Shown here one piece after another: positions 24,922 through 31,604 of a stretch of 39,584 nucleotides of DNA. Position numbers and translations under genes: made by a program. The notes beneath the pieces were generated by a model that was given only the letters and a program-made list of their open reading frames with translations, was not told where the DNA came from and ran no database searches. Every line of letters begins with the position of its first letter. Position 1 is the first letter of the stretch. Origin of the DNA: Actinomycetes bacterium (GTDB lineage: Bacteria; Actinomycetota; Acidimicrobiia; Acidimicrobiales; RAAP-2); contig JAJZMD010000147.1 in the NCBI GenBank assembly GCA_021803085.1, positions 1 to 39,584 on the forward strand. The letters are read 5' to 3'.

Positions 24922-25848
24922 ATGGGGGTGCGCTACCTCGACCTGGTGAACGACATCACCGCGCCGCTGCCGCCGATGCCGGTGGCGCGGCTCGGTCCGC
25001 CCGCGCTGACGCCACTCCGCCGGCCCTTGTCGGAAGCGACGGTGCTCATCGTCAACTCGGCTGGTGTGCACCTGCGCGCCGATCCTCCGTTCCAGTTCGT
25101 CGACGACCTGACGTGCCGCCGTCTATCGCAATCGGTCGCTCCGACAGCCGTCCGCCCGTGCCATCCCAGCCCGATCCGTCGTCCCGGCCGCCAGGACGTG
25201 AACGTGGTCCACCCGTACCAGCGGCTGTCCGAATTGGCTGCTGCAGGTGTGATCGGGCGACCGAGTGACTTCCACCTCAGCACGCTCGGCGCGATCAAGC
25301 AGCTCACCAGGATCGTGACCGAGCTCGGCCCGGCGGTCGTCGAGGAAGCGACGGGGGCCGGTGCCGATCTCGTGCTCGTCGTGCCGCTGTGCCCGGCGTG
25401 CCACCAGGCCATGGGGGTGCTGTCCCGGGTGGTGGAGCTCGCCGGCATCCCGACCGTCTCGGTCACCGGGGCACGCGACATCACCGAGCGGGTGCGCCCG
25501 CCTCGCGCGGCCTACCTCGACTACCCGCTCGGCTACAGCCTCGGACGGCCGCACCGCGCCGAGGAGCAGCGCCAGATCGTGGCCGAGGTGCTCGCGCTCG
25601 CGGAGAGCGCCACGACGCCCGGCGAGATCGTCGACCTGCCCTACGAGTGGCCGGAGCCCGGCTGGGAAGACCGCATCGTCGCCCAGTACCACGAGGAGCG
25701 CGACATCGTACGCGGCCAGCGGGAGAAGGAATTCGCTCCAGCCGGCGACAAGCCTTCAGGCGAAGGCGGGAACGGCGCGCTCGGCCGTCACCTGGCGCTC
25801 GAGGAGGTCACGGCGCTCGAGCGCATGGCGGCGGCCGGCCTCGTCTGA
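24922..25848 (+). CDS. glycine/betaine/D-proline reductase B-like protein (GrdB/PrdB family, cysteine form)
   Basis: 308 residues, 9 bases after livF and probably the last gene of the operon. It resembles the GRDB/PrdB family: an early LRADPPFQFVDDLTCRRL, RPCHPSPIRRPGRQDVN, then VVPLCPACHQAMGVL and GIPTVSVTGARDITERV. Classical members cut C-N bonds of glycine, betaine or proline in anaerobes using selenocysteine. Here the conserved positions are Cys and no in-frame TGA is present. The partner subunits (GrdA, GrdE, thioredoxin set) are not in the window. A reductive or thiol-based step on an imported amino-acid-like substrate is possible. Function uncertain; family fairly sure. Confidence 0.65.
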   Translation: MGVRYLDLVNDITAPLPPMPVARLGPPALTPLRRPLSEATVLIVNSAGVHLRADPPFQFVDDLTCRRLSQSVAPTAVRPCHPSPIRRPGRQDVNVVHPYQRLSELAAAGVIGRPSDFHLSTLGAIKQLTRIVTELGPAVVEEATGAGADLVLVVPLCPACHQAMGVLSRVVELAGIPTVSVTGARDITERVRPPRAAYLDYPLGYSLGRPHRAEEQRQIVAEVLALAESATTPGEIVDLPYEWPEPGWEDRIVAQYHEERDIVRGQREKEFAPAGDKPSGEGGNGALGRHLALEEVTALERMAAAGLV

Positions 25849-25850
25849 TC

Positions 25851-25873
25851 CGGGCGCCTGCACCCTGCGCCCG
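25851..25873. terminator. hairpin between convergent genes
   Basis: CGGGCGC pairs with GCGCCCG across 9 bases, 2 bases after the reductase-like stop and 26 bases before the ligase stop. Good position for a terminator serving both strands, but no U-tract follows. Confidence 0.45.
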
Positions 25874-25898
25874 CTTCCCTGTCCGCGTTCAACCGGAC

Positions 25899-27545
25899 TC
25901 AGGCCGTCCGGCTCGCCAGCATCGCCGTCAGGTCCTTCTTCGAGACCTTTCCGAACCCCGAGAGTGGCAGGTTCTCGAGGATCTCCAGACGCTCGGGCAG
26001 CTTGAACTTGGCGATGTCCATCTTCTCGAGGAACTCGACGAGCTCGGCGAATTCCAGGGAGGCGCCGGGCTTGGTGACGACGCAGGCGCACATCCGCTCG
26101 CCCAGGACCTCGTCGGGGTAGGGGACGCAGGCGACGTTCAGGACGCTCGGATGGGAGAGGATGAGGTTCTCCACTTCCTCGGCGCTGATCTTCTCGCCGC
26201 CCCGGTTGATGAGGTCCTTCCGGCGGCCCTCCACGACGTAGTTCCCGGTTCGGTCCATCCGCAGCAGGTCACCGGAGCGATAGAAGCCGTCATGGGTGAA
26301 CGCGCGGGCGTTGTACTCGGGGCTGCGAAAGTAGCCCTGGAGGGTGTACGGACCGCGTACCACGAGCTCCCCGACCTCCCCCTGCGGGACGGGCCTCCCC
26401 TCCTCGTCGACCAGGTAGACCTCGTCGTCCTCGCACACCGGCCGGCCGCACGTCTCCCGTCGCACCTCCTCGGGGTCGTCGATGCGGACGAACATGATGA
26501 GGCCCTCCGCCATGCCGAAGTTCTCCTGGATGAAGCAGCCCGGAAGCAGCGCCTCAGCCCTCTGGCGGACCTCCGGCTGCAGGCGCTGCCCGCCGCTCTG
26601 GACGATGTGCAGGGACGAGAGGTCGTAGTCGGAGGCGGAGGCATCGTTGATCCAGAGGATCAGCAGGGCCGGCACCACGTGGAGGTGGGTCACGCGGTGT
26701 CGCTGCACGCGCTCGAACACGTCCCTCGGCCGCGTCGAGGTGGAGAGCACCACGGTGGCGCCCTCCAGGAACGCGCCCTGCATACCAGGGCATGCGAGCG
26801 GCAGGTTGTGCTCGATCGGGAGGACGAGCAAGAGGACGTCGCCCTCACGGAAGTCGCAGACCGAGGCGGCCAGCTTGGAGTTGTACGCGTAGTCGTTGTG
26901 GGTCCGGGGGATGAGCTTGGGGATGCCGGTCGTCCCGCCCGACAGGAGGAAGACGGCAGGGTCCTCCGGGTCGATCGCGATGCCGTCCAAGGCGCTCTCG
27001 GGCGCCGACGGCTCCTGCTCGAGGAGTGCGTCGAGGGAGACGAACGGACCCTCTGCCGCGGCGGGGTCCAAGCCCTGGACCAGGCACAGCGAGAGGTCCG
27101 GGTGATCGGCCATGATCAGCTTGACCATGTCGACGAAGCCGAAGTCGCGCGCGTGCGCCGGCACCGCACAGGCGCGGGCATCGGCCAGCGTGACGAACTG
27201 CTCCACCTCCCGCCGGCGGTGGACTGGCAGGGCGAGAATCGGGATCGCCCCGATCCGTTGGAGGGCGAAGTAGAGGTAGACGAACTGGGCCGTGTTCGGA
27301 AGCTGCACCACCATCCGGTCGAGCGGTCGGATCCCGAGATCCAGCAGATGGCGGGCGAGCAACTTCGAGCGCTCGTCGATCTGCCGATACGTGACGGTCG
27401 TGTGGTCGTCGATCAATGCCACGCGGTCGGCGTAGCGGTCGAAGACCTCGCCGAAGACGTCGATGAGCGACCGGTCCTCCCAGTATCCCTTCGCCCTGTA
27501 CCGCGCGGCGAGGTCCGCCGGGAACGGCACGACTCCGTCAAGCAC
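25899..27545 (-). CDS. aryl-acid:AMP ligase, EntE/DhbE-type (salicylate-like pocket)
   Basis: 548 residues, GTG start with AGGGGG 6 bases before it. The N-terminus PADLAARYRAKGYWEDRSL and ALPVHRRREVEQF are hallmarks of 2,3-dihydroxybenzoate/salicylate adenylating enzymes. A3 loop LSGGTTGIPK (201-210), H246-N247, A5 NFGMAEG (342-348), A7 SGD (424-426) and catalytic K533 are all present. In the pocket, the DhbE Ser240 position is Cys252 (HNLPLACPG) and the Val337 position is Ile350. From family knowledge this leans to salicylate or another mono-hydroxy acid. No carrier protein or NRPS is nearby, so an aryl-AMP to aryl-CoA catabolic role like Streptomyces SdgA is favoured over siderophore synthesis. 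Confidence 0.87.
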   Translation of the reverse strand: MLDGVVPFPADLAARYRAKGYWEDRSLIDVFGEVFDRYADRVALIDDHTTVTYRQIDERSKLLARHLLDLGIRPLDRMVVQLPNTAQFVYLYFALQRIGAIPILALPVHRRREVEQFVTLADARACAVPAHARDFGFVDMVKLIMADHPDLSLCLVQGLDPAAAEGPFVSLDALLEQEPSAPESALDGIAIDPEDPAVFLLSGGTTGIPKLIPRTHNDYAYNSKLAASVCDFREGDVLLLVLPIEHNLPLACPGMQGAFLEGATVVLSTSTRPRDVFERVQRHRVTHLHVVPALLILWINDASASDYDLSSLHIVQSGGQRLQPEVRQRAEALLPGCFIQENFGMAEGLIMFVRIDDPEEVRRETCGRPVCEDDEVYLVDEEGRPVPQGEVGELVVRGPYTLQGYFRSPEYNARAFTHDGFYRSGDLLRMDRTGNYVVEGRRKDLINRGGEKISAEEVENLILSHPSVLNVACVPYPDEVLGERMCACVVTKPGASLEFAELVEFLEKMDIAKFKLPERLEILENLPLSGFGKVSKKDLTAMLASRTA

Positions 27546-27598
27546 GTTCTGCCCCCTGCTCGTCCTTCTGGTCGCCGCATGCGCGACGCCATGTTGCC

Positions 27599-27627
27599 GT
27601 CATAACCGTGCATTTCGTGTACGTCAT
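27599..27627 (-). promoter_or_regulatory. possible promoter of the aryl-acid ligase
   Basis: Minus strand ATGACG (27627-27622), 17 bases, TATGAC (27604-27599), about 54 bases before the GTG at 27545. The local sequence is unusually AT-rich with GTAC repeats. Moderate match only. Confidence 0.35.
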
Positions 27628-27692
27628 GTACGTCGCCGCCTCTGCGTCGTGTGGCGCACCGTGTTCGTGGGTCGCCGCTCTCCCACCCGTCA

Positions 27693-27704
27693 CTACTGTG
27701 GTAG
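27693..27704. promoter_or_regulatory. CTAC-N4-GTAG dyad upstream of the aryl-acid ligase
   Basis: Perfect inverted repeat CTAC-TGTG-GTAG in the gap between the TrmB-like gene and the ligase, 148 bases before the ligase start. Read on the minus strand it continues GTAG-TGAC, like the sites at 13222 (GTAG-TAAC) and 29744 (GTAG-TGAA). Confidence 0.5.
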
Positions 27705-27778
27705 AGGGCTGCCGCTGCGACCCTATGAGTCACCACTCGGTCCGGTCAAGGCGGCCGAAACCCGGGCGGTCGCCATCC

Positions 27779-27850
27779 TTCAGGCTGTGCGGCTTTCTTC
27801 AGGCTGTGCGGCGTTCCTCAGGCGATGGGCTGCTTTCCTCAGGCTGATCG
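27779..27850 (-). repeat. four imperfect 19-21-bp repeats overlapping the end of the TrmB-like gene
   Basis: Units 27779-27797 and 27798-27816 (TTCAGGCTGTGCGGCTTTC, then with one change), 27817-27837 and a partial fourth to 27850. They span the stop codon of the TrmB-like gene and the upstream region of the ligase. On the minus strand they read as GCCTGAAGAAAGC-type purine-rich units, sharing CTGAAGAAAGC with the array at 3624-3683. Confidence 0.75.
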
Positions 27851-28735
27851 ACTACTGCGACCGGCGGCTGCTCGTCGCTTGGGCACCCGGTCCGAGGACG
27901 TCCCGTCCGCCACATCCCCGTTGGCGGGCGGCACCACCAGCTGCTCGAGCCCAGGTCCGAAGCGCTCGGAGAGCTCGGGGGCGAACTCCGCCACGATCTG
28001 CTGAACGTAGAGGTCGTGGCGGACGTAGCCCTTGATAGCTGCCGCGACGAGGGCGTCGTCGCCGGTGATCGCGTTCCACTGTCCGCCGTCGGGAGCGAGG
28101 CCCCACAGCACCTTCGTGCTGTCCGCGACGACAGCGACGTGGCGAGCCTGGTGGTGGCGATAGACGACGCCGTCGGTGCTCAGGTGGCGGAGGATCCGGC
28201 CGTGCCGGAGCTCCATGGGCTCCTTCGAGAAGTACAGCACGTCGAGACGCACTCCCCGGGCGTCGGCTCGGGCGACAGCCGCATGGGTCTCCTCGGCGTG
28301 CTCGGCGTTGAGCGAGACGTACGCGTGGCGGGTGGTCTCGTCGAGAAGGCGGACCGCCTCAGCCTGCACGGCCGACCAGGTGTTCAAGGTGCCGAAGGCG
28401 CGGTAGTGGGCGCCGTCCATCGGATCGGCCCGCAACAAGGCGAGCTCGGCGTCGGCCAGCCGTCGCCGGAAGCCGACATCCAACTGGGCGAGGAGCTGGG
28501 CGGGCGGCAGGGCGACGAACCGTGCCGGCTCGCCGGCCAGCATCACCGCGACCCCCTTGCGGGCGAGGCGTCGCAGCGTCTCGTACACCTTCGGCTGGGG
28601 CACCCCGGTCGCATTCGACAAGGCGTAGCCCGTCACCGGCTCTGCTGCGCCGAGCAGCCCCACGTAGGCCCGGGCTTCGTACTGGCTGAAGCCAAGATCG
28701 ACGAGGTGACCGATCGCTCCCAGATCCCGCTCCAT
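27839..28735 (-). CDS. TrmB-family (winged HTH) transcriptional regulator
   Basis: 298 residues from ATG 28735 (GGGAG 4 bases upstream); the much longer frame is a shadow of the gene next door. N-terminal ~70 residues form the TrmB wHTH: LVDLGFSQYEARAYVGLL, TGYALSNATGVPQPKVYETLRRL and an RFVALPP wing exit. A middle helix (LDVGFRRRLADAELALL) and a C-terminal alpha/beta effector-like domain with AYVSLNAEHAEE and RGVRLDVLYFSKEP follow. The tail is Arg/Ser-rich and encoded partly by the repeat array. It is the only dedicated local regulator gene in the 1-32 kb cluster. A CTAC-type site sits 9-20 bases before its own start, so it is the prime candidate for reading the recurrent motif. Confidence 0.82.
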   Translation of the reverse strand: MERDLGAIGHLVDLGFSQYEARAYVGLLGAAEPVTGYALSNATGVPQPKVYETLRRLARKGVAVMLAGEPARFVALPPAQLLAQLDVGFRRRLADAELALLRADPMDGAHYRAFGTLNTWSAVQAEAVRLLDETTRHAYVSLNAEHAEETHAAVARADARGVRLDVLYFSKEPMELRHGRILRHLSTDGVVYRHHQARHVAVVADSTKVLWGLAPDGGQWNAITGDDALVAAAIKGYVRHDLYVQQIVAEFAPELSERFGPGLEQLVVPPANGDVADGTSSDRVPKRRAAAGRSSRSA

Positions 28736-28743
28736 GAGGCTCC

Positions 28744-28755
28744 CTACGTTGGTTG
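28744..28755. promoter_or_regulatory. relaxed dyad before the TrmB-like gene
   Basis: CCCTAC-GTTG-GTTG on the + strand (core 28744-28755) matches the CTAC-N4-GTAG motif with one mismatch. It partly overlaps the GGGAG ribosome site of the regulator, which may explain the GGGAG half by itself; autoregulation is therefore only suggested. Confidence 0.35.
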
Positions 28756-28797
28756 CAAGTCGCGCCAGTCTACCCGCCGGTGCCGCAGCGGAACGAT

Positions 28798-29640
28798 CTA
28801 GAGCGCGAGCACGCGCTCGGCGTTCTCGTGGAAGACCCGATGCATCACGGCCTCGTCGAAGCCGAGCTCGTCCCACTCCCGCAACACGCGCTCGTAGGTC
28901 ATCGACGGGTGGTCGCTGCCGAACATGACCTTGTCCCGCAGCCGGCCCCTGATGTCGGTGCGCAGGCTCTGGGGGTAGTACTTGGGAGCCCATCCGGACA
29001 GCTCCCAGTAGACGTTGCCCTTGTGCAGGGCGACGGCCGTCATCTCGTCGACCCATGGCCACCCGGGATGCGCGGCGACGATCGTGAGCGTCGGGAACCG
29101 GGCGGCGAGGGCGTCGAGGGCGGCGGGGTGCGCGTGGCGCACGATGGCGCCCATCCCGCCGGCCATGCCCGCCCCCATCCCCGTCGTGCCGACATCGACC
29201 ATGATGGGCACGTGCAGTCCGGCAATGGTCTCGAACAGCTCGCCGAAGGCCGGGTCGTCGACCGAGTAGTGGCCGATGATCGGGTGGAAGTGGAACCCCA
29301 GGACCCCGTGCTCCTTGACCGCGGTCTCGGCCTCGGCGACGGCGGCCTCGCCCTTCAGGGGATCGACCGTGCCCCACGCTTGGACGAAGACCTGCGGATA
29401 GCGATCACGCAGGTCGGCGACGTAGGCGTTGGTGCACGGGGGCGCTCCCGTCGTCGACTCGACGTCGAAGGCAACGAGCACCGCCTCGACCCCGGCTGCG
29501 GAGATCTCGGCGACGACCTCGTCTTCGGTCCGCGCCACCCAGGGCTTGGACCAGTACTGCTCGAGCGCGGCCACGTACGGACCCTGGGACGCGATCCACA
29601 CGTCGGTCCCCGGGTAGCAGTGGAGGTCGATCCGCCTCAT
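28798..29640 (-). CDS. amidohydrolase-2 family protein with a changed HxH site
   Basis: 280 residues, ATG 29640 with GAGGAGGGG just upstream. TIM-barrel elements are visible: GFHFHPIIG, IVAAHPGWPW and MFGSDHPS (C-terminal Asp). The first metal motif reads DLHCY rather than D-x-H-x-H, so the second His of the usual pair is missing. The enzyme may use a single metal in the ACMSD/decarboxylase way, or may have lost metal binding. Third amidohydrolase-type gene in the cluster and the most diverged of them. It ends 62 bases before the TrmB-like gene and could be co-transcribed with it; it is divergent from an SDR. Confidence 0.75.
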   Translation of the reverse strand: MRRIDLHCYPGTDVWIASQGPYVAALEQYWSKPWVARTEDEVVAEISAAGVEAVLVAFDVESTTGAPPCTNAYVADLRDRYPQVFVQAWGTVDPLKGEAAVAEAETAVKEHGVLGFHFHPIIGHYSVDDPAFGELFETIAGLHVPIMVDVGTTGMGAGMAGGMGAIVRHAHPAALDALAARFPTLTIVAAHPGWPWVDEMTAVALHKGNVYWELSGWAPKYYPQSLRTDIRGRLRDKVMFGSDHPSMTYERVLREWDELGFDEAVMHRVFHENAERVLAL

Positions 29641-29672
29641 CCAGCCCCTCCTCTTCCACGTAATCTACTCAC

Positions 29673-29684
29673 TACCTTCGTACT
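29673..29684. promoter_or_regulatory. relaxed dyad in the amidohydrolase promoter region
   Basis: CTAC-CTTC-GTAC, one base off the CTAC-N4-GTAG motif, 33 bases before the ATG at 29640. It lies between a TAGATT-like -10 (29667-29662, minus) and a weak TTCTGC -35 (29690-29685) with 17-base spacing. Confidence 0.4.
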
Positions 29685-29743
29685 GCAGAAATCTTCAGAG
29701 ACCGTCCGGTGCCGGCCGCATCGACTCCTCCGCGCACCATACC

Positions 29744-29755
29744 CTACTGAAGTAG
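29744..29755. promoter_or_regulatory. CTAC-N4-GTAG dyad between divergent amidohydrolase and SDR
   Basis: Perfect CTAC-TGAA-GTAG lying almost exactly midway in the 220-base divergent region, 104 bases from the amidohydrolase start and 105 from the SDR start. Well placed to control both genes. A TACCCT-like hexamer overlaps its left arm. Confidence 0.5.
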
Positions 29756-29860
29756 TGAACTACGCTCAAGCCCGGCGGCGGCGCCCGGGCACGCCCGGCG
29801 CGAACGGCGAGGCCCGACGGGACGGAAGCGGAACAGAGGCAGCAGGGGAGAGGAGAGACC

Positions 29861-30640
29861 TTGAGCCAAGCGACGGCGGAGGGAACGCGACCGGTGGCGC
29901 TCGTGACCGGGGCGTCGCGGGGGATCGGGCGCAGTGCGGCGCTGGCCTTCGCGGCCGCCGGCCTCGACGTGGCGGTCAACTACTCCTCGAGTGAGCAGCA
30001 GGCGGCAAAGGTGGTGGGCGAGGTCGAGGCGGCCGGGGCCCGTGCGCTCGCCGTGCGAGCCGACGTGTCCGACGACGCCGCCGTGCGAGCCATGGTCACC
30101 GCCGTCGAGGCGGCGTTCGGCCGGCTCGACGTCCTCGTGGCGAACGCCGGCATCACGATCGACACCGTGCCGACCGACCTCGAGGGGGTCACGGTCGATG
30201 CGTGGGACCGGGTGTTCGCGGTCAACGTCCGCGGCCTCTTCCTCACCGTCCGTGCGTGCGTGCCCCTCCTCAGGGAGTCGCAGATCGCCTCCGTCGTCAC
30301 GACCTGCAGCGTTGCCGGCCTGCGCCCTGGTCCCCAGCCGCTGCCCTACGCAGCCTCGAAGGGTGCGGTCGCCAACCTCACCAAGACGCTCGCGGGCGCG
30401 CTCGGCCCGACGATCCGGGTGAACGGAGTGGCTCCGGGATGGATGGTGGGCGAGTGGATGGAGCACCAGCTCGGCGAGAACTACGACCGGCTGATGGAGC
30501 GCCGGGCCCGGATGACGCCCCTGAAGCGCGTCGCCACCCCGGACGACGTGGCCGCCTCCATGGTGTCGCTGGCACTGGGCCACCCGTTCGTGACGGGCGA
30601 GATCCTCGTCGTGGACGGGGGCTTCCTCTCGGTGACCTGA
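29861..30640 (+). CDS. short-chain dehydrogenase/reductase, FabG-like
   Basis: 259 residues, TTG start with AGGAG 5 bases upstream. NAD(P)-binding TGASRGIG at 16-23, NAG motif in VLVANAGI, catalytic S149, Y162 and K166 (YAASKGA) and C-terminal GEILVVDGGF. A complete classical SDR that oxidises or reduces a hydroxyl/keto pair, plausibly a 3-hydroxyacyl-CoA or dihydrodiol intermediate. It converges on the crotonase gene with a 6-base gap. Confidence 0.9.
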   Translation: MSQATAEGTRPVALVTGASRGIGRSAALAFAAAGLDVAVNYSSSEQQAAKVVGEVEAAGARALAVRADVSDDAAVRAMVTAVEAAFGRLDVLVANAGITIDTVPTDLEGVTVDAWDRVFAVNVRGLFLTVRACVPLLRESQIASVVTTCSVAGLRPGPQPLPYAASKGAVANLTKTLAGALGPTIRVNGVAPGWMVGEWMEHQLGENYDRLMERRARMTPLKRVATPDDVAASMVSLALGHPFVTGEILVVDGGFLSVT

Positions 30641-30646
30641 CCGGAC

Positions 30647-31408
30647 TCAGGGCGTCGACGAGATCCGGCGGCGGAGGGCTTCCACGCGCTCGGCGAAGAA
30701 CGGCTCGCCGATGGACCAGAGCTGCTCTGCCAGCTCGTGCTCCACGGTGGCGGCGTACTCGCCGCCGTACGCGCGTGCAAGGCTCGCCTTCGCCCTGGCG
30801 ACCAGCTGGGGCGGGCAAGCCGCGACGTTCGACGCCAACGTCCGCGCGGCGGCGAGCAGCTCGGCACCCGACACGCAGCGGTGGGCCAGTCCGACCCGGG
30901 CCGCGTCCTCGCCGGTCAGCACGTCCCCCCCGAGGAGCATGGCCGCCGCGGTCCCGTAGGGAAGCGCCCGCCGGAGCATCCAGGTGTGCCCGCCTCCGGG
31001 ATGGAGCCCGAGCGCGAGGAATCGCGTGTCGAACCTCGCCTCGGTGGAGGCGAGCCTGACGTCGCACGCCAGCGCCATGTTCACGCCGGCCCCCACCGCC
31101 GGACCGTTCACCGCGGCCACCGTCAGCATGGTGCAGCGGACGATCCGGTCGAACCCTGCGTAGATCGTGCGCAACGCCGTCTCGTCGGAGCCCGCGAGCT
31201 GCGCCAGGTCTGCGCCTGCGCAGAAGGCGGGCGGAGCTCCGGTCACGATCAGGGCCCGTGCGTCCCCGTCGGACTCGAGCGCATCGACCGCGTCGACGAT
31301 CTGGGACGAGAGCTCGATAGAGAGCGCGTTGCGCCGTCGGGGATCGTCCAGCACGAGCGTCGCGACGCCCTCGTGCACCTCGACATGGATGAGCGGCACC
31401 ACGCTCAC
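30647..31408 (-). CDS. enoyl-CoA hydratase/isomerase (crotonase) family protein lacking the usual Glu pair
   Basis: 253 residues from GTG 31408; GTG 31402 or 31399 are also possible, and the ribosome site is weak. Crotonase fold elements: LVLDDPRRRNALS, oxyanion-hole AFCAGADLAQL, VNGPAVGAGVNMALACDVRLAS and LGLHPGGGHTWML. The two catalytic glutamates of enoyl-CoA hydratase fall at Asn in GAGVNMALACD and at Phe before LALGLHPGGG, so simple hydration is unlikely. It may be an isomerase, ring-cleaving or hydrolase-type crotonase. It converges with the first SDR and is divergent from the second. Confidence 0.8.
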   Translation of the reverse strand: MSVVPLIHVEVHEGVATLVLDDPRRRNALSIELSSQIVDAVDALESDGDARALIVTGAPPAFCAGADLAQLAGSDETALRTIYAGFDRIVRCTMLTVAAVNGPAVGAGVNMALACDVRLASTEARFDTRFLALGLHPGGGHTWMLRRALPYGTAAAMLLGGDVLTGEDAARVGLAHRCVSGAELLAAARTLASNVAACPPQLVARAKASLARAYGGEYAATVEHELAEQLWSIGEPFFAERVEALRRRISSTP

Positions 31409-31457
31409 CGGATCATCGCACCATCGCGGTCGAGCGCCAAGTCGGCGCCGACGTTCC

Positions 31458-31469
31458 CTACTGTCGGAG
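31458..31469. promoter_or_regulatory. relaxed dyad between divergent crotonase and SDR genes
   Basis: CCCTAC-TGTC-GGAG, one mismatch from CTAC-N4-GTAG, 50 bases from the crotonase start and 136 bases before the SDR start at 31605. Position agrees with the other sites; the sequence alone is a weak case. Confidence 0.35.
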
Positions 31470-31604
31470 TGGGTGCCAATGCCCCGCCGCCGTGCGCACG
31501 GGATCCCGGGGAGGACGCCTACCATGAGCCACCCTGACACGGCGCGAGGACCAATGGGGGTCTCGGAGCAGACCCACGGGGGTCCGAAGAAAGGGGGGTC
31601 CGCA

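Noticed and set aside
24922..25848. Possible selenoprotein gene
   Set aside because: The family is known for selenocysteine, but the reading frame has no internal TGA and Cys stands at the conserved sites.
25899..27545. Siderophore biosynthesis interpretation of the EntE-like ligase
   Set aside because: No carrier protein, isochorismate enzymes or NRPS within the window; the neighbours are catabolic.
30641..30646. CTGA/TCAG mini-palindrome between SDR and crotonase genes as terminator
   Set aside because: Only four pairs, and overlaps both stop regions; too weak.
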